Assembly (NCBI RefSeq): GCF_013416325.1
Contig: NZ_JACCGK010000002.1
Location: forward strand, 236,970-300,969
DNA length: 64,000 bases
From: Vreelandella sedimenti
Lineage (GTDB): Bacteria; Pseudomonadota; Gammaproteobacteria; Pseudomonadales; Halomonadaceae
Direction: 5' to 3'
Shown: positions 1 to 8,250 of the stretch, piece after piece
Layout of the letters: every line of letters starts with the position of its first letter
How positions within the stretch are numbered: the first letter of the stretch is position 1
Notes under the pieces: generated by a model
The model's database searches: none
The model's input: the letters and a program-made list of their open reading frames with translations, nothing else
What the model was told of the DNA's origin: nothing
Position numbers and translations under genes: made by a program

Positions 1-488
1 CAAGCGGCAAGCCACGGCCCCAGCACCATCGCAATCGCAAACGAAACGCCAATAGAGAGCCCAATGGTGGCCATAGCGGCGGTGCGAATTTCTTCACGGG
101 TTTGATCCGCCAGCAGCGCCATAATGGCCGCGGCAACGGCACCGCCACCCTGCAGCGCTCGCCCGGCAATCACACCAATAATGGTATCGGATAGAGCGGC
201 GACCACGCTGCCGAGTGCAAATATCAATAGTCCCATGGCAATCACCCGCTTACGACCAATGCGGTCAGAGAGCAAGCCAAACGGGATTTGCAGCGTTGCC
301 TGGGTTAAACCATAAATACCCAGCGCCACGCCCACGAGTAGCGGAGTCGAACCCTCAAGGGTGTCGGCATACAGCGCCAACACCGGCAGCACCATAAATA
401 GACCCAGCATGCGCGATGCATAAAGCCCGGCCAAACCACTGATCGCACGTCGTTCAGAGGCCAGCAATAGTGCGGAAACCTTGCGCAT
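1..488 (-). CDS. MFS transporter, N-terminal part (cut by window edge)
   Basis: Reading the minus strand from an ATG at 488 gives an open frame of 162 codons that runs off the window. It is very hydrophobic and carries the MFS motif A between the second and third membrane segments (GLLSDRIGRKRV). It is therefore the N-terminal portion of a major facilitator superfamily exporter in the inner membrane; the substrate cannot be told. AAGGG five bases before the ATG serves as ribosome binding site. It is divergent from uvrA across 183 bp, an arrangement I recall from other gammaproteobacteria (uvrA, MFS gene, ssb). The family call is secure; the specific role is unknown. Confidence 0.85.
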   Translation of the reverse strand, partial: MRKVSALLLASERRAISGLAGLYASRMLGLFMVLPVLALYADTLEGSTPLLVGVALGIYGLTQATLQIPFGLLSDRIGRKRVIAMGLLIFALGSVVAALSDTIIGVIAGRALQGGGAVAAAIMALLADQTREEIRTAAMATIGLSIGVSFAIAMVLGPWLAA

Positions 489-611
489 AATGCCCTTTTA
501 TATGCTGATTAAGCATGTGGTGAGTCAGTGTGGATTGTGACAATCCTCTATTCTAGCGGTTTGGGCTGGCGCTGGAAACGTCGCGAGTTGACGCAGGTTA
601 TCAAAGCGGTT

Positions 612-641
612 TTGCCGGGAGGGTGCCGACAAACGTATAAT
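612..641 (+). promoter_or_regulatory. Probable sigma-70 promoter of uvrA
   Basis: TTGCCG (612-617) and a perfect TATAAT (636-641) are separated by 18 bp, placing transcription start about 25 bases before the uvrA ATG. I see no CTGT-N8-ACAG type LexA box in the intergenic region 489-671. Confidence 0.55.
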
Positions 642-671
642 CACGCTTTTGCCGCGCGATTCGAGGTGTTG

Positions 672-3518
672 ATGGACAGCATTCTGGTCAGGGGTGCCCG
701 CACCCACAACCTCAAGCAGATCGATGTGGAGCTGCCCCGTAACAAGCTGATTGTGATTACCGGCCTCTCCGGCTCGGGTAAATCGTCGTTAGCGTTTGAC
801 ACCCTTTACGCCGAGGGGCAGCGCCGCTACGTGGAGTCGCTCTCCACTTATGCGCGCCAGTTCCTGTCGATGATGGAAAAGCCCGATGTAGATCACATCG
901 AAGGGCTGTCACCTGCGATCTCCATTGAGCAGAAGTCCACCTCCCACAACCCGCGCTCGACCGTGGGCACCATCACCGAAATTTACGACTACCTGCGCCT
1001 GCTGTTTGCCCGTGCCGGGACGCCCCGCTGTCCAGAACATGGCGAGGACTTGGAAGCCCAGACCATCTCGCAGATGGTCGACCAGGTCATGAACCTCACC
1101 GAAGGCACCAAGCTGATGCTGCTGGCGCCGGTAGTCAAAGGCCGCAAGGGCGAACATTTACAGTTATTAGCCGAGCTGCGCGCTCAGGGCTTCGTACGCG
1201 CCCTGGTCGATGGCCAAGTGCTGGAACTGGACGACATCGCACCGCTGGATAAGCGCAAAAAGCACGATATCAGCGTCGTCGTTGACCGCTTCAAAGTGCG
1301 CGACGACCTTGCCCAACGTTTGGCGGAGTCCTTTGAAACCGCGTTGAACCTCGCCGACGGCACCGCCATGATTCACTTTATGGACGGTGAGCGCGACGAT
1401 ATTGCCTTCTCGTCACGCTTTGCCTGCCCGGTGTGCGGCTACTCGCTGGCGGAACTTGAGCCACGCATGTTCTCGTTCAACAATCCTGCAGGCGCCTGCC
1501 CTACCTGCGACGGTCTGGGTGTACAGCAGTACTTCGACCCGGACAAGCTCATCAGCCACCCGGAGCTATCACTTGCCGAAGGCGTGATCAAAGGCTGGGA
1601 TCGGCGCAATATCTACTACTTTACCCAGCTTCAGGCGCTGGCTAAGCACTACGACTTTGAGCTGGAAACACCCTGGCAAGAGCTCGCCCGCCACGAGCGA
1701 GAGGTTATCTTAAACGGCAGCGGCGACGAGCAGATCCCGTTTGTGTACGTGGGTGATCGCGGTCGTAAAGTGACCCGCGAACACGCTTTCGAAGGCGTGT
1801 TGCCCAATATGCAGCGCCGCTATCGGGAAACCGAATCCAACATGGTGCGCGATGACCTGGTCAAATACATCGCCGTCCAGCCCTGCGCCACCTGTAACGG
1901 CTCGCGACTGCGTAAAGAGTCACGCCATGTTTACGTGGATGATCACAATATCGCCGAGATTGTGCGCTTTCCGATTGGCGAAGCGTGGCACTATTTTGCC
2001 GATCTGAGCCTACCGGGTCGCAAAGGTGAAATTGCCGATAAAATCGTCCACGAGATTCACGCCCGGTTAGAGTTTTTGGTCAATGTAGGGCTGGACTATC
2101 TCAACCTGGAGCGCAGTGCCGATACCCTTTCCGGCGGTGAAGCCCAGCGTATCCGTTTAGCCAGCCAAATTGGCGCAGGCCTGGTCGGGGTGATGTATAT
2201 TCTCGATGAGCCGTCGATTGGCTTGCACCAGCGCGACAATGACCGACTGCTGAAAACCCTTGAGCGGCTGCGTGACTTGGGCAATACCGTGATCGTGGTA
2301 GAGCACGACGAAGACGCCATTCGCGCCGCCGACCACGTGCTGGATATCGGCCCAGGTGCGGGTGTGCACGGCGGTGAAATTGTCGCCCAGGGCACCCCGC
2401 AAGACGTAATGGACAACCCTAACTCGCTGACCGGCCAATACCTCTGTGGTACCCGGGAAATCGCGGTGCCGCCCTACCGTATTCCTGGCAACCCGGAAAA
2501 GCAGTTGGTGGTGCGCGGCGCTACCGGCAATAACCTGCAGAATGTCACACTTAGCCTGCCGCTAGGGTTGTTTATCGCCATTACCGGTGTTTCCGGCTCG
2601 GGTAAATCGACGTTGATCAACGGCACCTTGATGCCGATTGCGGCTCGCGAATTAAATCGCGCGACGACATTGACCGCCGCGCCCTATGAGAAGATCGAGG
2701 GGCTCGACCAGCTCGATAAAGTGATCGATATCGACCAGAGCCCGATTGGCCGCACGCCACGCTCAAATCCGGCCACCTATACGGGTATTTTTACGCCGAT
2801 TCGAGAACTGTTTGCGGGCACCCAAGAAGCGCGTTCGCGGGGCTATAAGCCTGGTCGCTTCAGTTTTAACGTCAAGGGTGGGCGCTGCGAGGCGTGCCAG
2901 GGTGAAGGCATGATCAAGGTAGAGATGCACTTTCTACCGGATATCTACGTGCCTTGCGATGTCTGTAAGGGCAAGCGCTACAACCGTGAAACCCTGGATA
3001 TCCATTACAAGGGTAAAACGATCCACGAAGTGTTGACCATGACCGTGGAAGACGCGCTGGAATTCTTCAGCCCGGTACCGGCGATTGCCCGTCGCCTGCA
3101 AACCTTGCTCGATGTGGGGCTCTCCTATATCCGCTTGGGACAGAGCGCCACTACCCTTTCCGGCGGCGAAGCACAGCGGGTTAAACTCGCCCGCGAACTG
3201 GCCAAGCGCGATACCGGCAAAACGCTGTATATTTTGGATGAGCCGACCACCGGGCTGCACTTTGAAGATATCCGTCAACTGCTGACGGTACTTCACCGCC
3301 TGCGCGATCACGGCAATACCATCGTGGTCATTGAGCACAACCTGGATGTGATCAAAACCGCCGACTGGATTGTCGATCTTGGCCCCGAAGGGGGTTCTGG
3401 GGGCGGGCAGATCATCGCCGAAGGCACGCCTGAACAGATTGCCAAGCAGAAAGTCTCGCATACCGGTCGATTCTTAGCGCCACTGCTGGCACGGGGGAAT
3501 CGCGCAACGAAGCGCTAG
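672..3518 (+). CDS. uvrA: Excinuclease ABC subunit A (UvrA)
   Basis: DNA damage recognition ATPase of nucleotide excision repair; with UvrB it scans DNA in the cytoplasm and loads UvrB at lesions. The product is 948 residues, close to the 940 of E. coli. A first Walker A motif is at residues 31-39 (GLSGSGKSS) and a second GVSGSGKST lies in the C-terminal half. Both ABC signature regions (LSGGEAQR) are present, as are two CxxC pairs forming zinc modules. The frame is open upstream to 528, but the ATG at 672 gives the conserved start [10 protein letters not shown] and is preceded by GAGGTGTTG; the longer version would also overlap the likely promoter. Monocistronic as far as can be seen. Confidence 0.97.
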   Translation: MDSILVRGARTHNLKQIDVELPRNKLIVITGLSGSGKSSLAFDTLYAEGQRRYVESLSTYARQFLSMMEKPDVDHIEGLSPAISIEQKSTSHNPRSTVGTITEIYDYLRLLFARAGTPRCPEHGEDLEAQTISQMVDQVMNLTEGTKLMLLAPVVKGRKGEHLQLLAELRAQGFVRALVDGQVLELDDIAPLDKRKKHDISVVVDRFKVRDDLAQRLAESFETALNLADGTAMIHFMDGERDDIAFSSRFACPVCGYSLAELEPRMFSFNNPAGACPTCDGLGVQQYFDPDKLISHPELSLAEGVIKGWDRRNIYYFTQLQALAKHYDFELETPWQELARHEREVILNGSGDEQIPFVYVGDRGRKVTREHAFEGVLPNMQRRYRETESNMVRDDLVKYIAVQPCATCNGSRLRKESRHVYVDDHNIAEIVRFPIGEAWHYFADLSLPGRKGEIADKIVHEIHARLEFLVNVGLDYLNLERSADTLSGGEAQRIRLASQIGAGLVGVMYILDEPSIGLHQRDNDRLLKTLERLRDLGNTVIVVEHDEDAIRAADHVLDIGPGAGVHGGEIVAQGTPQDVMDNPNSLTGQYLCGTREIAVPPYRIPGNPEKQLVVRGATGNNLQNVTLSLPLGLFIAITGVSGSGKSTLINGTLMPIAARELNRATTLTAAPYEKIEGLDQLDKVIDIDQSPIGRTPRSNPATYTGIFTPIRELFAGTQEARSRGYKPGRFSFNVKGGRCEACQGEGMIKVEMHFLPDIYVPCDVCKGKRYNRETLDIHYKGKTIHEVLTMTVEDALEFFSPVPAIARRLQTLLDVGLSYIRLGQSATTLSGGEAQRVKLARELAKRDTGKTLYILDEPTTGLHFEDIRQLLTVLHRLRDHGNTIVVIEHNLDVIKTADWIVDLGPEGGSGGGQIIAEGTPEQIAKQKVSHTGRFLAPLLARGNRATKR

Positions 3519-3538
3519 CACGCTCTTTCTTGAAGGCA

Positions 3539-3560
3539 GGGTGGGCAGACGCGCCCACCC
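3539..3560 (+). terminator. GC-rich hairpin downstream of uvrA
   Basis: A perfect 8-bp inverted repeat GGGTGGGC / GCCCACCC with a 6-base loop lies 20 bases after the uvrA stop. There is no T-run after it, so it may be a weak terminator or an mRNA-stabilising hairpin. Confidence 0.5.
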
Positions 3561-3681
3561 CAGACTAAATAGCCATGCTAGTTAGTACCTTTGGGCAACG
3601 CAGTAGATGGCCACATTGTTTATAGTGGCGAGCAGATTATAGTTAGCAGGATTATGCAATCCTCTGCCGGAGGGATAAGCC

Positions 3682-4425
3682 GTGGGTCAGGAAAATAGCT
3701 GTATTATTAAGCACTTCAATCACTACTGTTCATTAAGCGATGACGAGAAGGAATTGCTCATGACGCTGGAGGAGAGCCCGTCCGATATTAAGTCGGGCAC
3801 GCTACTCTGGGAGATGGGCGCCCCGGCCAATGAGTTCTGCACGTTAAAAAGCGGCTGGGCCTACTCCTACCGTCATCTTGAAAATGGTGACCGCCAGATT
3901 CTGGAAGTGTTTTTACCGGGGGATATTATTGGACTGCGCGAGTTTGCTTTCTCTGAGCGTCTTGAGAATGTGCGCATGATTGATGACGGGGTGATTTGTC
4001 ATTTTCCGCACAAGCGCATGCTGGAAATATTCCGCCAATCTCTCCCGCTAACATCAGTCATGTTTGCCATCAGTAGCCGCCAACAAGCGCTAATGACCGA
4101 GCGGCTAGTGACGCTGGCTAGACGCAGCGCACGCCAAAAAATGGCGCACTTCCTTTATGAGATGTATCTACGGCTGCGCCAAACCAACCCGGATATTAGC
4201 AACCAGTTCCGCCTGCCCCTCTCTCAGGAACAGTTAGCCGATGTGCTAGGGCTAAGCCCGGTACACGTTAGCCGTACCTTTACCGCACTCAGCGAAGATG
4301 GTTTGGTGTTTCGCGATCGCCACCACCTAACGATACCGGATTTAAAGGCCCTGAGTACCGAAGGGCAGTTTGACGACTGCTATCTCACCGACAATGTCCG
4401 CCCCCTGTTAGGCGAAACGGCATAA
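3682..4425 (+). CDS. Crp/Fnr-family transcriptional regulator
   Basis: A 247-residue protein with an N-terminal cyclic-nucleotide-binding-type beta barrel (about residues 25-130), a dimerisation helix, and a C-terminal winged helix-turn-helix (around LSQEQLADVLGLSPVHVSRT). It begins with GTG at 3682, preceded by GGAGGG at 3669-3674. The four-cysteine pattern of Fnr/Anr iron-sulfur sensors is not present: the N-terminal cysteines I see (7, 16, 53) are isolated. An oxygen-sensing cluster is therefore unlikely and the signal is unknown. It is convergent with the ribonucleotide reductase genes and separated from them by a strong terminator. Its targets cannot be told from this sequence. Confidence 0.85.
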   Translation: MGQENSCIIKHFNHYCSLSDDEKELLMTLEESPSDIKSGTLLWEMGAPANEFCTLKSGWAYSYRHLENGDRQILEVFLPGDIIGLREFAFSERLENVRMIDDGVICHFPHKRMLEIFRQSLPLTSVMFAISSRQQALMTERLVTLARRSARQKMAHFLYEMYLRLRQTNPDISNQFRLPLSQEQLADVLGLSPVHVSRTFTALSEDGLVFRDRHHLTIPDLKALSTEGQFDDCYLTDNVRPLLGETA

Positions 4426-4456
4426 AAAAACCGCGTGCTGTTAGCACGCGGTTTTT
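4426..4456. terminator. Bidirectional rho-independent terminator
   Basis: A perfect 9-bp stem CCGCGTGCT / AGCACGCGG with a GTT loop is flanked by an A-run (4424-4430) and a T-run (4452-4456). It can end transcription of both the Crp/Fnr gene (+) and nrdJb (-), which converge here. Confidence 0.92.
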
Positions 4457-4478
4457 AAACCAAAGGCCTCAGCTCAAC

Positions 4479-5273
4479 CTAACCACACTTGGACCAGCCG
4501 CAGCCTGCATAGCAGGTGGGGCATCCATCCATCATGATGAGCTCGCCGCGACACTCGGGGCAGTTACCCACGATGGCTGGGCCACTGCCTTCAGGCTTTT
4601 TTCCCTTCGTTGCCTTATCACCGCCAATCGTCTCCACCGCGCCTGTTTCAATGGGTGCATCATTAGCGTCTTCTTCAGCACCGGGCTGCCAAGCGTGGCC
4701 GTGAGCCATACGATGGGCATAACGCTCTACCAGCTTTTCAACCGGCACTTGGTTGCCATCCCGATCCAGAAAACCGCGGCGATAAAGAATCTGCTGAATC
4801 GACCAAGCAATCGCCGCCACTTCCGAATCGTGGAACATTGGCTTGTTCCAACGGTTCATACCACAGCGCACCAAGCCTTTGTCCCAGGCTACTTTGCGCA
4901 GATCCGCCACCGCCTGGGTAACGTAACCGCCACGCGCCGCCAGTGAGAGACTACGCATGGTCGCAGTGATCCACTGGTGCTCACTGGAGAGCTGGCCCGA
5001 TGGGAAGAAAAACTCCACCGGACGCTCAATCACCACTCGCTTACTACCAATTACGCCTTCCACTGGCATAAACGACACCAGCAAATAGACTTTTTTGCGC
5101 CCTTCCGCGCCTACGTATGAAATCTTTTCAGACACGGCTTCCAAAGTGCCTTCCGGACGGGAAGGTATACGCACCGTTAGCGGATCTTCATCTTGTAACG
5201 CAGGAACGGAAACGGCCTGCTCCTGCTGCTTGATACGGTAACCAACAATTTTTGAGGTAATTTCTACAGCCAT
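4479..5273 (-). CDS. nrdJb: Class II ribonucleotide reductase, second subunit (NrdJb)
   Basis: A 264-residue protein forming the separately encoded C-terminal part of B12-dependent ribonucleotide reductase, as in pseudomonads with split NrdJa/NrdJb. Its tail (residues 236-264) is cysteine-rich: CPEC at 238-241, CPTC at 251-254, then C258 and C263. In class II enzymes such a tail carries the redox-active cysteines that re-reduce the active site. GGAG eight bases before the ATG at 5273 supports starting at MAVEITSK; an in-frame ATG four codons upstream contains that ribosome binding site and is less likely. It lies 56 bp behind nrdJa in the same direction, and transcription ends at the 4426-4456 terminator. 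Confidence 0.88.
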   Translation of the reverse strand: MAVEITSKIVGYRIKQQEQAVSVPALQDEDPLTVRIPSRPEGTLEAVSEKISYVGAEGRKKVYLLVSFMPVEGVIGSKRVVIERPVEFFFPSGQLSSEHQWITATMRSLSLAARGGYVTQAVADLRKVAWDKGLVRCGMNRWNKPMFHDSEVAAIAWSIQQILYRRGFLDRDGNQVPVEKLVERYAHRMAHGHAWQPGAEEDANDAPIETGAVETIGGDKATKGKKPEGSGPAIVGNCPECRGELIMMDGCPTCYAGCGWSKCG

Positions 5274-5329
5274 GGTGTTCTCCATTTAGCAAAGGTGTGC
5301 GTTTAAAACAGATGGCGCTTAACGCGGCA

Positions 5330-7441
5330 TCACCATTTGCCGTAGGTGCCTTCTTTTAAGCCATCAAAGAGGTTGGCAGCGTTATGCTCTTCACCGTCGT
5401 AAATCACCTTCTCATTCCCGGCTAGTTCGAGGGTTTCACCATTTTCAAGTTCAAATACGTAGGTCGTGTTTTTAAGATCATCTTCCCGTACGAGCACGCC
5501 CTGGAAAGCTTCGGGATTAAAGCGGAAAGTAGTGCAGCCTTTTAAGCGGCTTTCATAAGCCTGCAAATAGAGGTTCTGGAACTGTTCAAAGGGGAACTCG
5601 GTAGGTACATTGACCGTTTTCGAGATCGCTGAATCCACCCAGTGCTGGGCGGCGGCTTGAACAGCAACGTGCTGTTCGGGAGATATCGCATCGGCGGTGA
5701 CGAAGTAGTCAGGTAGGTCGCTGTCCACCGCATCAGAGGCGATAAAGTGACGGTAGGCGGCCAGCTCAAAGGAGACGACTTCGACCTGCTCTTTGGTCTT
5801 CTTGCCCGACTGAATAATATTGCGGAAATAACGGTGCGAGAAGGAGGGTTCGATACCATTGGAGGCGTTGTTACCCATCGACAGGCTGATCGTGCCGGTC
5901 GGTGCGATCGAGCTGTGGTGGGTGAAGCGCGCGCCGTGCTCGGCTAGCTGTGACACAAGCTCCGGCTCAAGCTCGGCCACTTGGGCCATGTACTGACTAT
6001 AACGGGCGTGCAGGATACGCCCCGGCACCTGATCGCCCACTTCGTAGCCATCTTTGGCCAGCTGAGGCCGCTCGCGCAACATTTTGGGAGTAATGGTGTG
6101 CTCCTGCTCAAGCACCGGCGCCATGCCTTTCTCTTGGGAGAGCTCCAGCGCCTGCTTCCAACCCTCTATCGCTAAGTGGCGGCTCACCTCATCAGTGAAC
6201 ACCAACGACTGCTTAGAACCGTAAGGAATTTTGAGCATGGTGAGCGTTGAGCCTAAGCCTAAGAAGCCCATGCCGTGGCGCCGCTTGGCTTCTATTTCAC
6301 GCTGCTGCTGGGGCAACGGCAAACCGGCAATCTCGACCACGTTATCGAGCATACGCGTGAAGATCGCGACCACTTTGCGGTAGCGTTCCCAGTCAAAGCG
6401 CGGATCGGCGCCGAAGGGGTCGATCACAAACTTGGTTAGGTTGACCGAGCCCAGCAGGCAGGCACCTTCCGGCGGCAGGGGTTGTTCGCCACAGGGATTC
6501 GTCGCACGGATATCTTCGCAGAACCAGTTGTTATTCATCCGATTAACCTGGTCGATCAGGATAAAGCCGGGCTCGGCGTAGTCGTAGGTGGAGGACATAA
6601 TGGTGTCCCACAACTCCCGCGCTTTAATCACTTCGACAATGCGGCAGGCGACGCGGCCTTCGGCATCGACCGTGTAGCCCTCTTCAACTACCGGCCAGTC
6701 ACGGTAGATCAAGTCTTCCGCTTTAACGTCCTCTTTCTCGCCAGGGTGCAGTGGAAAGGCCAACGGCCAGTCGGTATTGTTTTTCACCGCTTCCATAAAC
6801 TCGTCGGTGATCAGCAAGCTAAGGTTAAACTGACGCAGACGCCCCGCTTCGCGCTTGGCCTGAATAAACTCGCGCACATCTGGGTGGCCCACATCGAAGG
6901 TACCCATCTGAGCACCACGCCGACCACCTGCAGAGGCGACGGTGAAGCACATCTTGTCGTAGATATCCATAAACGCCAGCGGGCCGTTGGTGCCTGCGCC
7001 AGCACCGAATACGAACGCGCCCTTATGGCGCAGCGTTGAGAAGTCGTAGCCGATACCAGCCCCGGATTTTAGCGTCATACCCGCATCGACCACCGAGTCG
7101 AGAATATCGCGCATTGAATCGCGAATCGTGCGGGAGACGGTGCAGTTAATCAGACTCACCGCAGGCTTGTAGGCCTCAGCGCCCGCGTTGGAGAGAATAC
7201 GACCGGCAGGTATGGCGCCATTTTCCAGCGCCCAGCGGAACTTCGGCAGCCACTCTTCCGCCTTATCACCTTCCACCGCAGCCAGGGCGCGAGCAACACG
7301 TTCAAACGTAGCACCGACGTCTTGATCCACGGGTTGACTATGACGATCCTTGAGACGGTATTTGGCGTCCCAGATTTCCCGCGAGGGGGCCTGCATCGGG
7401 ACATCATTAGAGGTCTTCATAGCCTTGGCAGCGGTGCTCAT
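5330..7441 (-). CDS. nrdJa: Adenosylcobalamin-dependent ribonucleotide reductase, catalytic subunit (NrdJa)
   Basis: Converts ribonucleotides to deoxyribonucleotides using an adenosylcobalamin-generated thiyl radical, independent of oxygen. The 703-residue product has the catalytic NPCGE finger loop with the thiyl cysteine at about residue 317 and Glu 319, and a paired active-site cysteine near residue 100 (LINCTVS). It lacks the C-terminal cysteine tail, which nrdJb supplies. The frame extends to 7483, but the ATG at 7441 has GGAG eight bases upstream (TGAAGGAGTTTTGCGAC) and gives MSTAAKAMK, so it is preferred. Two candidate NrdR boxes lie about 90-140 bp upstream. No adenosylcobalamin riboswitch was recognised in the leader. 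Confidence 0.93.
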   Translation of the reverse strand: MSTAAKAMKTSNDVPMQAPSREIWDAKYRLKDRHSQPVDQDVGATFERVARALAAVEGDKAEEWLPKFRWALENGAIPAGRILSNAGAEAYKPAVSLINCTVSRTIRDSMRDILDSVVDAGMTLKSGAGIGYDFSTLRHKGAFVFGAGAGTNGPLAFMDIYDKMCFTVASAGGRRGAQMGTFDVGHPDVREFIQAKREAGRLRQFNLSLLITDEFMEAVKNNTDWPLAFPLHPGEKEDVKAEDLIYRDWPVVEEGYTVDAEGRVACRIVEVIKARELWDTIMSSTYDYAEPGFILIDQVNRMNNNWFCEDIRATNPCGEQPLPPEGACLLGSVNLTKFVIDPFGADPRFDWERYRKVVAIFTRMLDNVVEIAGLPLPQQQREIEAKRRHGMGFLGLGSTLTMLKIPYGSKQSLVFTDEVSRHLAIEGWKQALELSQEKGMAPVLEQEHTITPKMLRERPQLAKDGYEVGDQVPGRILHARYSQYMAQVAELEPELVSQLAEHGARFTHHSSIAPTGTISLSMGNNASNGIEPSFSHRYFRNIIQSGKKTKEQVEVVSFELAAYRHFIASDAVDSDLPDYFVTADAISPEQHVAVQAAAQHWVDSAISKTVNVPTEFPFEQFQNLYLQAYESRLKGCTTFRFNPEAFQGVLVREDDLKNTTYVFELENGETLELAGNEKVIYDGEEHNAANLFDGLKEGTYGKW

Positions 7442-7530
7442 GTCGCAAAACTCCTTCACAGCGGGGTGAATTATAGCGCTCAAATAGGGCGATTATACGT
7501 AGCATCGGAGTGAAGTATAGACGTGACATC

Positions 7531-7577
7531 CCACCATATGAGGCACTTTTTTTACTTTTTTCTACCATATATAGGAA
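7531..7577 (-). promoter_or_regulatory. Pair of NrdR-box-like sites upstream of nrdJa
   Basis: Two 16-bp sites, 7531-7546 and 7562-7577, both contain the core CCATAT and a G at the symmetrical position. The second is the better match to the NrdR consensus (acaCwAtATaTwGtgt). Their starts are exactly 31 bp apart, three helical turns, which is typical of NrdR operators. A third partial match at 7609-7624 (ACACAATATAGACTGG) is out of phase. On the minus strand, TATAAT candidates for nrdJa lie between the sites and the gene (near 7492 and 7470). Confidence 0.6.
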
Positions 7578-7637
7578 AATCAGCGCGTTACTGTTTTGCC
7601 AATCCCAAACACAATATAGACTGGGGTTTTGGATTAA

Positions 7638-8240
7638 ATGGCTTTGATCATGTCCGCAACTCACTCCCTGCGCTCTCCATCCCAGTGCCTTTGCACGCTC
7701 ACGTTAACCGTTGTGGCGATAGTGACCATGTGGATAGCCGCTACGCCCGTCGCTAACGCGACCACGTTCAATACCGACGACGTGGCCACCCACGACCATT
7801 GGCAGTCAATGACGCTCTCACTGGGTGGCGAACGCCACCATCGAGCGGTAGAAACCCACAGCTACTCGGATGCGACGCTGAGCGTGAATACTACCTCGGG
7901 CGTTTGCGATTTACCCTGGCTGGAGATGCGAGTCACCCTTGAGCAGCAGCAGGGAGAGAGCCGTACAGTAAACTTGGTGCCCACTCGGCTGCGCATCGAT
8001 GAAAGGCCCGTCATCGACACCATGGCGGAATTTATCACTGAGCGCGGTGATGACGGGTTTTATGCTCACTTTTATTTAAGCGACTTGGAAACACTGATGG
8101 CCGACATGCGCCAGGGGGAGCAGCTATTTCTCGGCTTCGACCAGGAAGAGCGCGAGCCGTGGTATATGACCTTTAGCCTAAAAGGTGCCGATGCGGCGAT
8201 CAACCGAATGCTCACCCAGTGTGAAGGTAGTGGCGCCTAA
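7638..8240 (+). CDS. Hypothetical exported protein
   Basis: A 200-residue protein of no family I recognise. The first 41 residues form a signal peptide: a basic start, a hydrophobic core (LTLTVVAIVTMWIAA) and a likely AxA cleavage site before TTFNTD. The mature part is soluble, acidic and about 160 residues, with two cysteines (CDLPW near residue 93 and C196 near the end) that could form a disulfide in the periplasm. The start at 7638 has GGA four bases upstream; an ATG at 7650 is the alternative. It is divergent from nrdJa, with the NrdR-like sites between them, and convergent with the diguanylate cyclase gene 10 bp away. Confidence 0.65.
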   Translation: MALIMSATHSLRSPSQCLCTLTLTVVAIVTMWIAATPVANATTFNTDDVATHDHWQSMTLSLGGERHHRAVETHSYSDATLSVNTTSGVCDLPWLEMRVTLEQQQGESRTVNLVPTRLRIDERPVIDTMAEFITERGDDGFYAHFYLSDLETLMADMRQGEQLFLGFDQEEREPWYMTFSLKGADAAINRMLTQCEGSGA

Positions 8241-8250
8241 TAAGGTTTGA

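Noticed and set aside
528..671. 48-codon N-terminal extension of UvrA
   Set aside because: It does not resemble UvrA, would cover the likely promoter, and the internal ATG at 672 gives the conserved N terminus with an upstream GAGG.
2096..3461. Long open frames on the minus strand within uvrA
   Set aside because: They mirror the codon structure of the real gene; no ribosome binding sites or recognisable proteins.
7609..7624. Third NrdR-box-like sequence
   Set aside because: Only the left half matches, and its spacing from the neighbouring site (47 bp) is not a whole number of helical turns.
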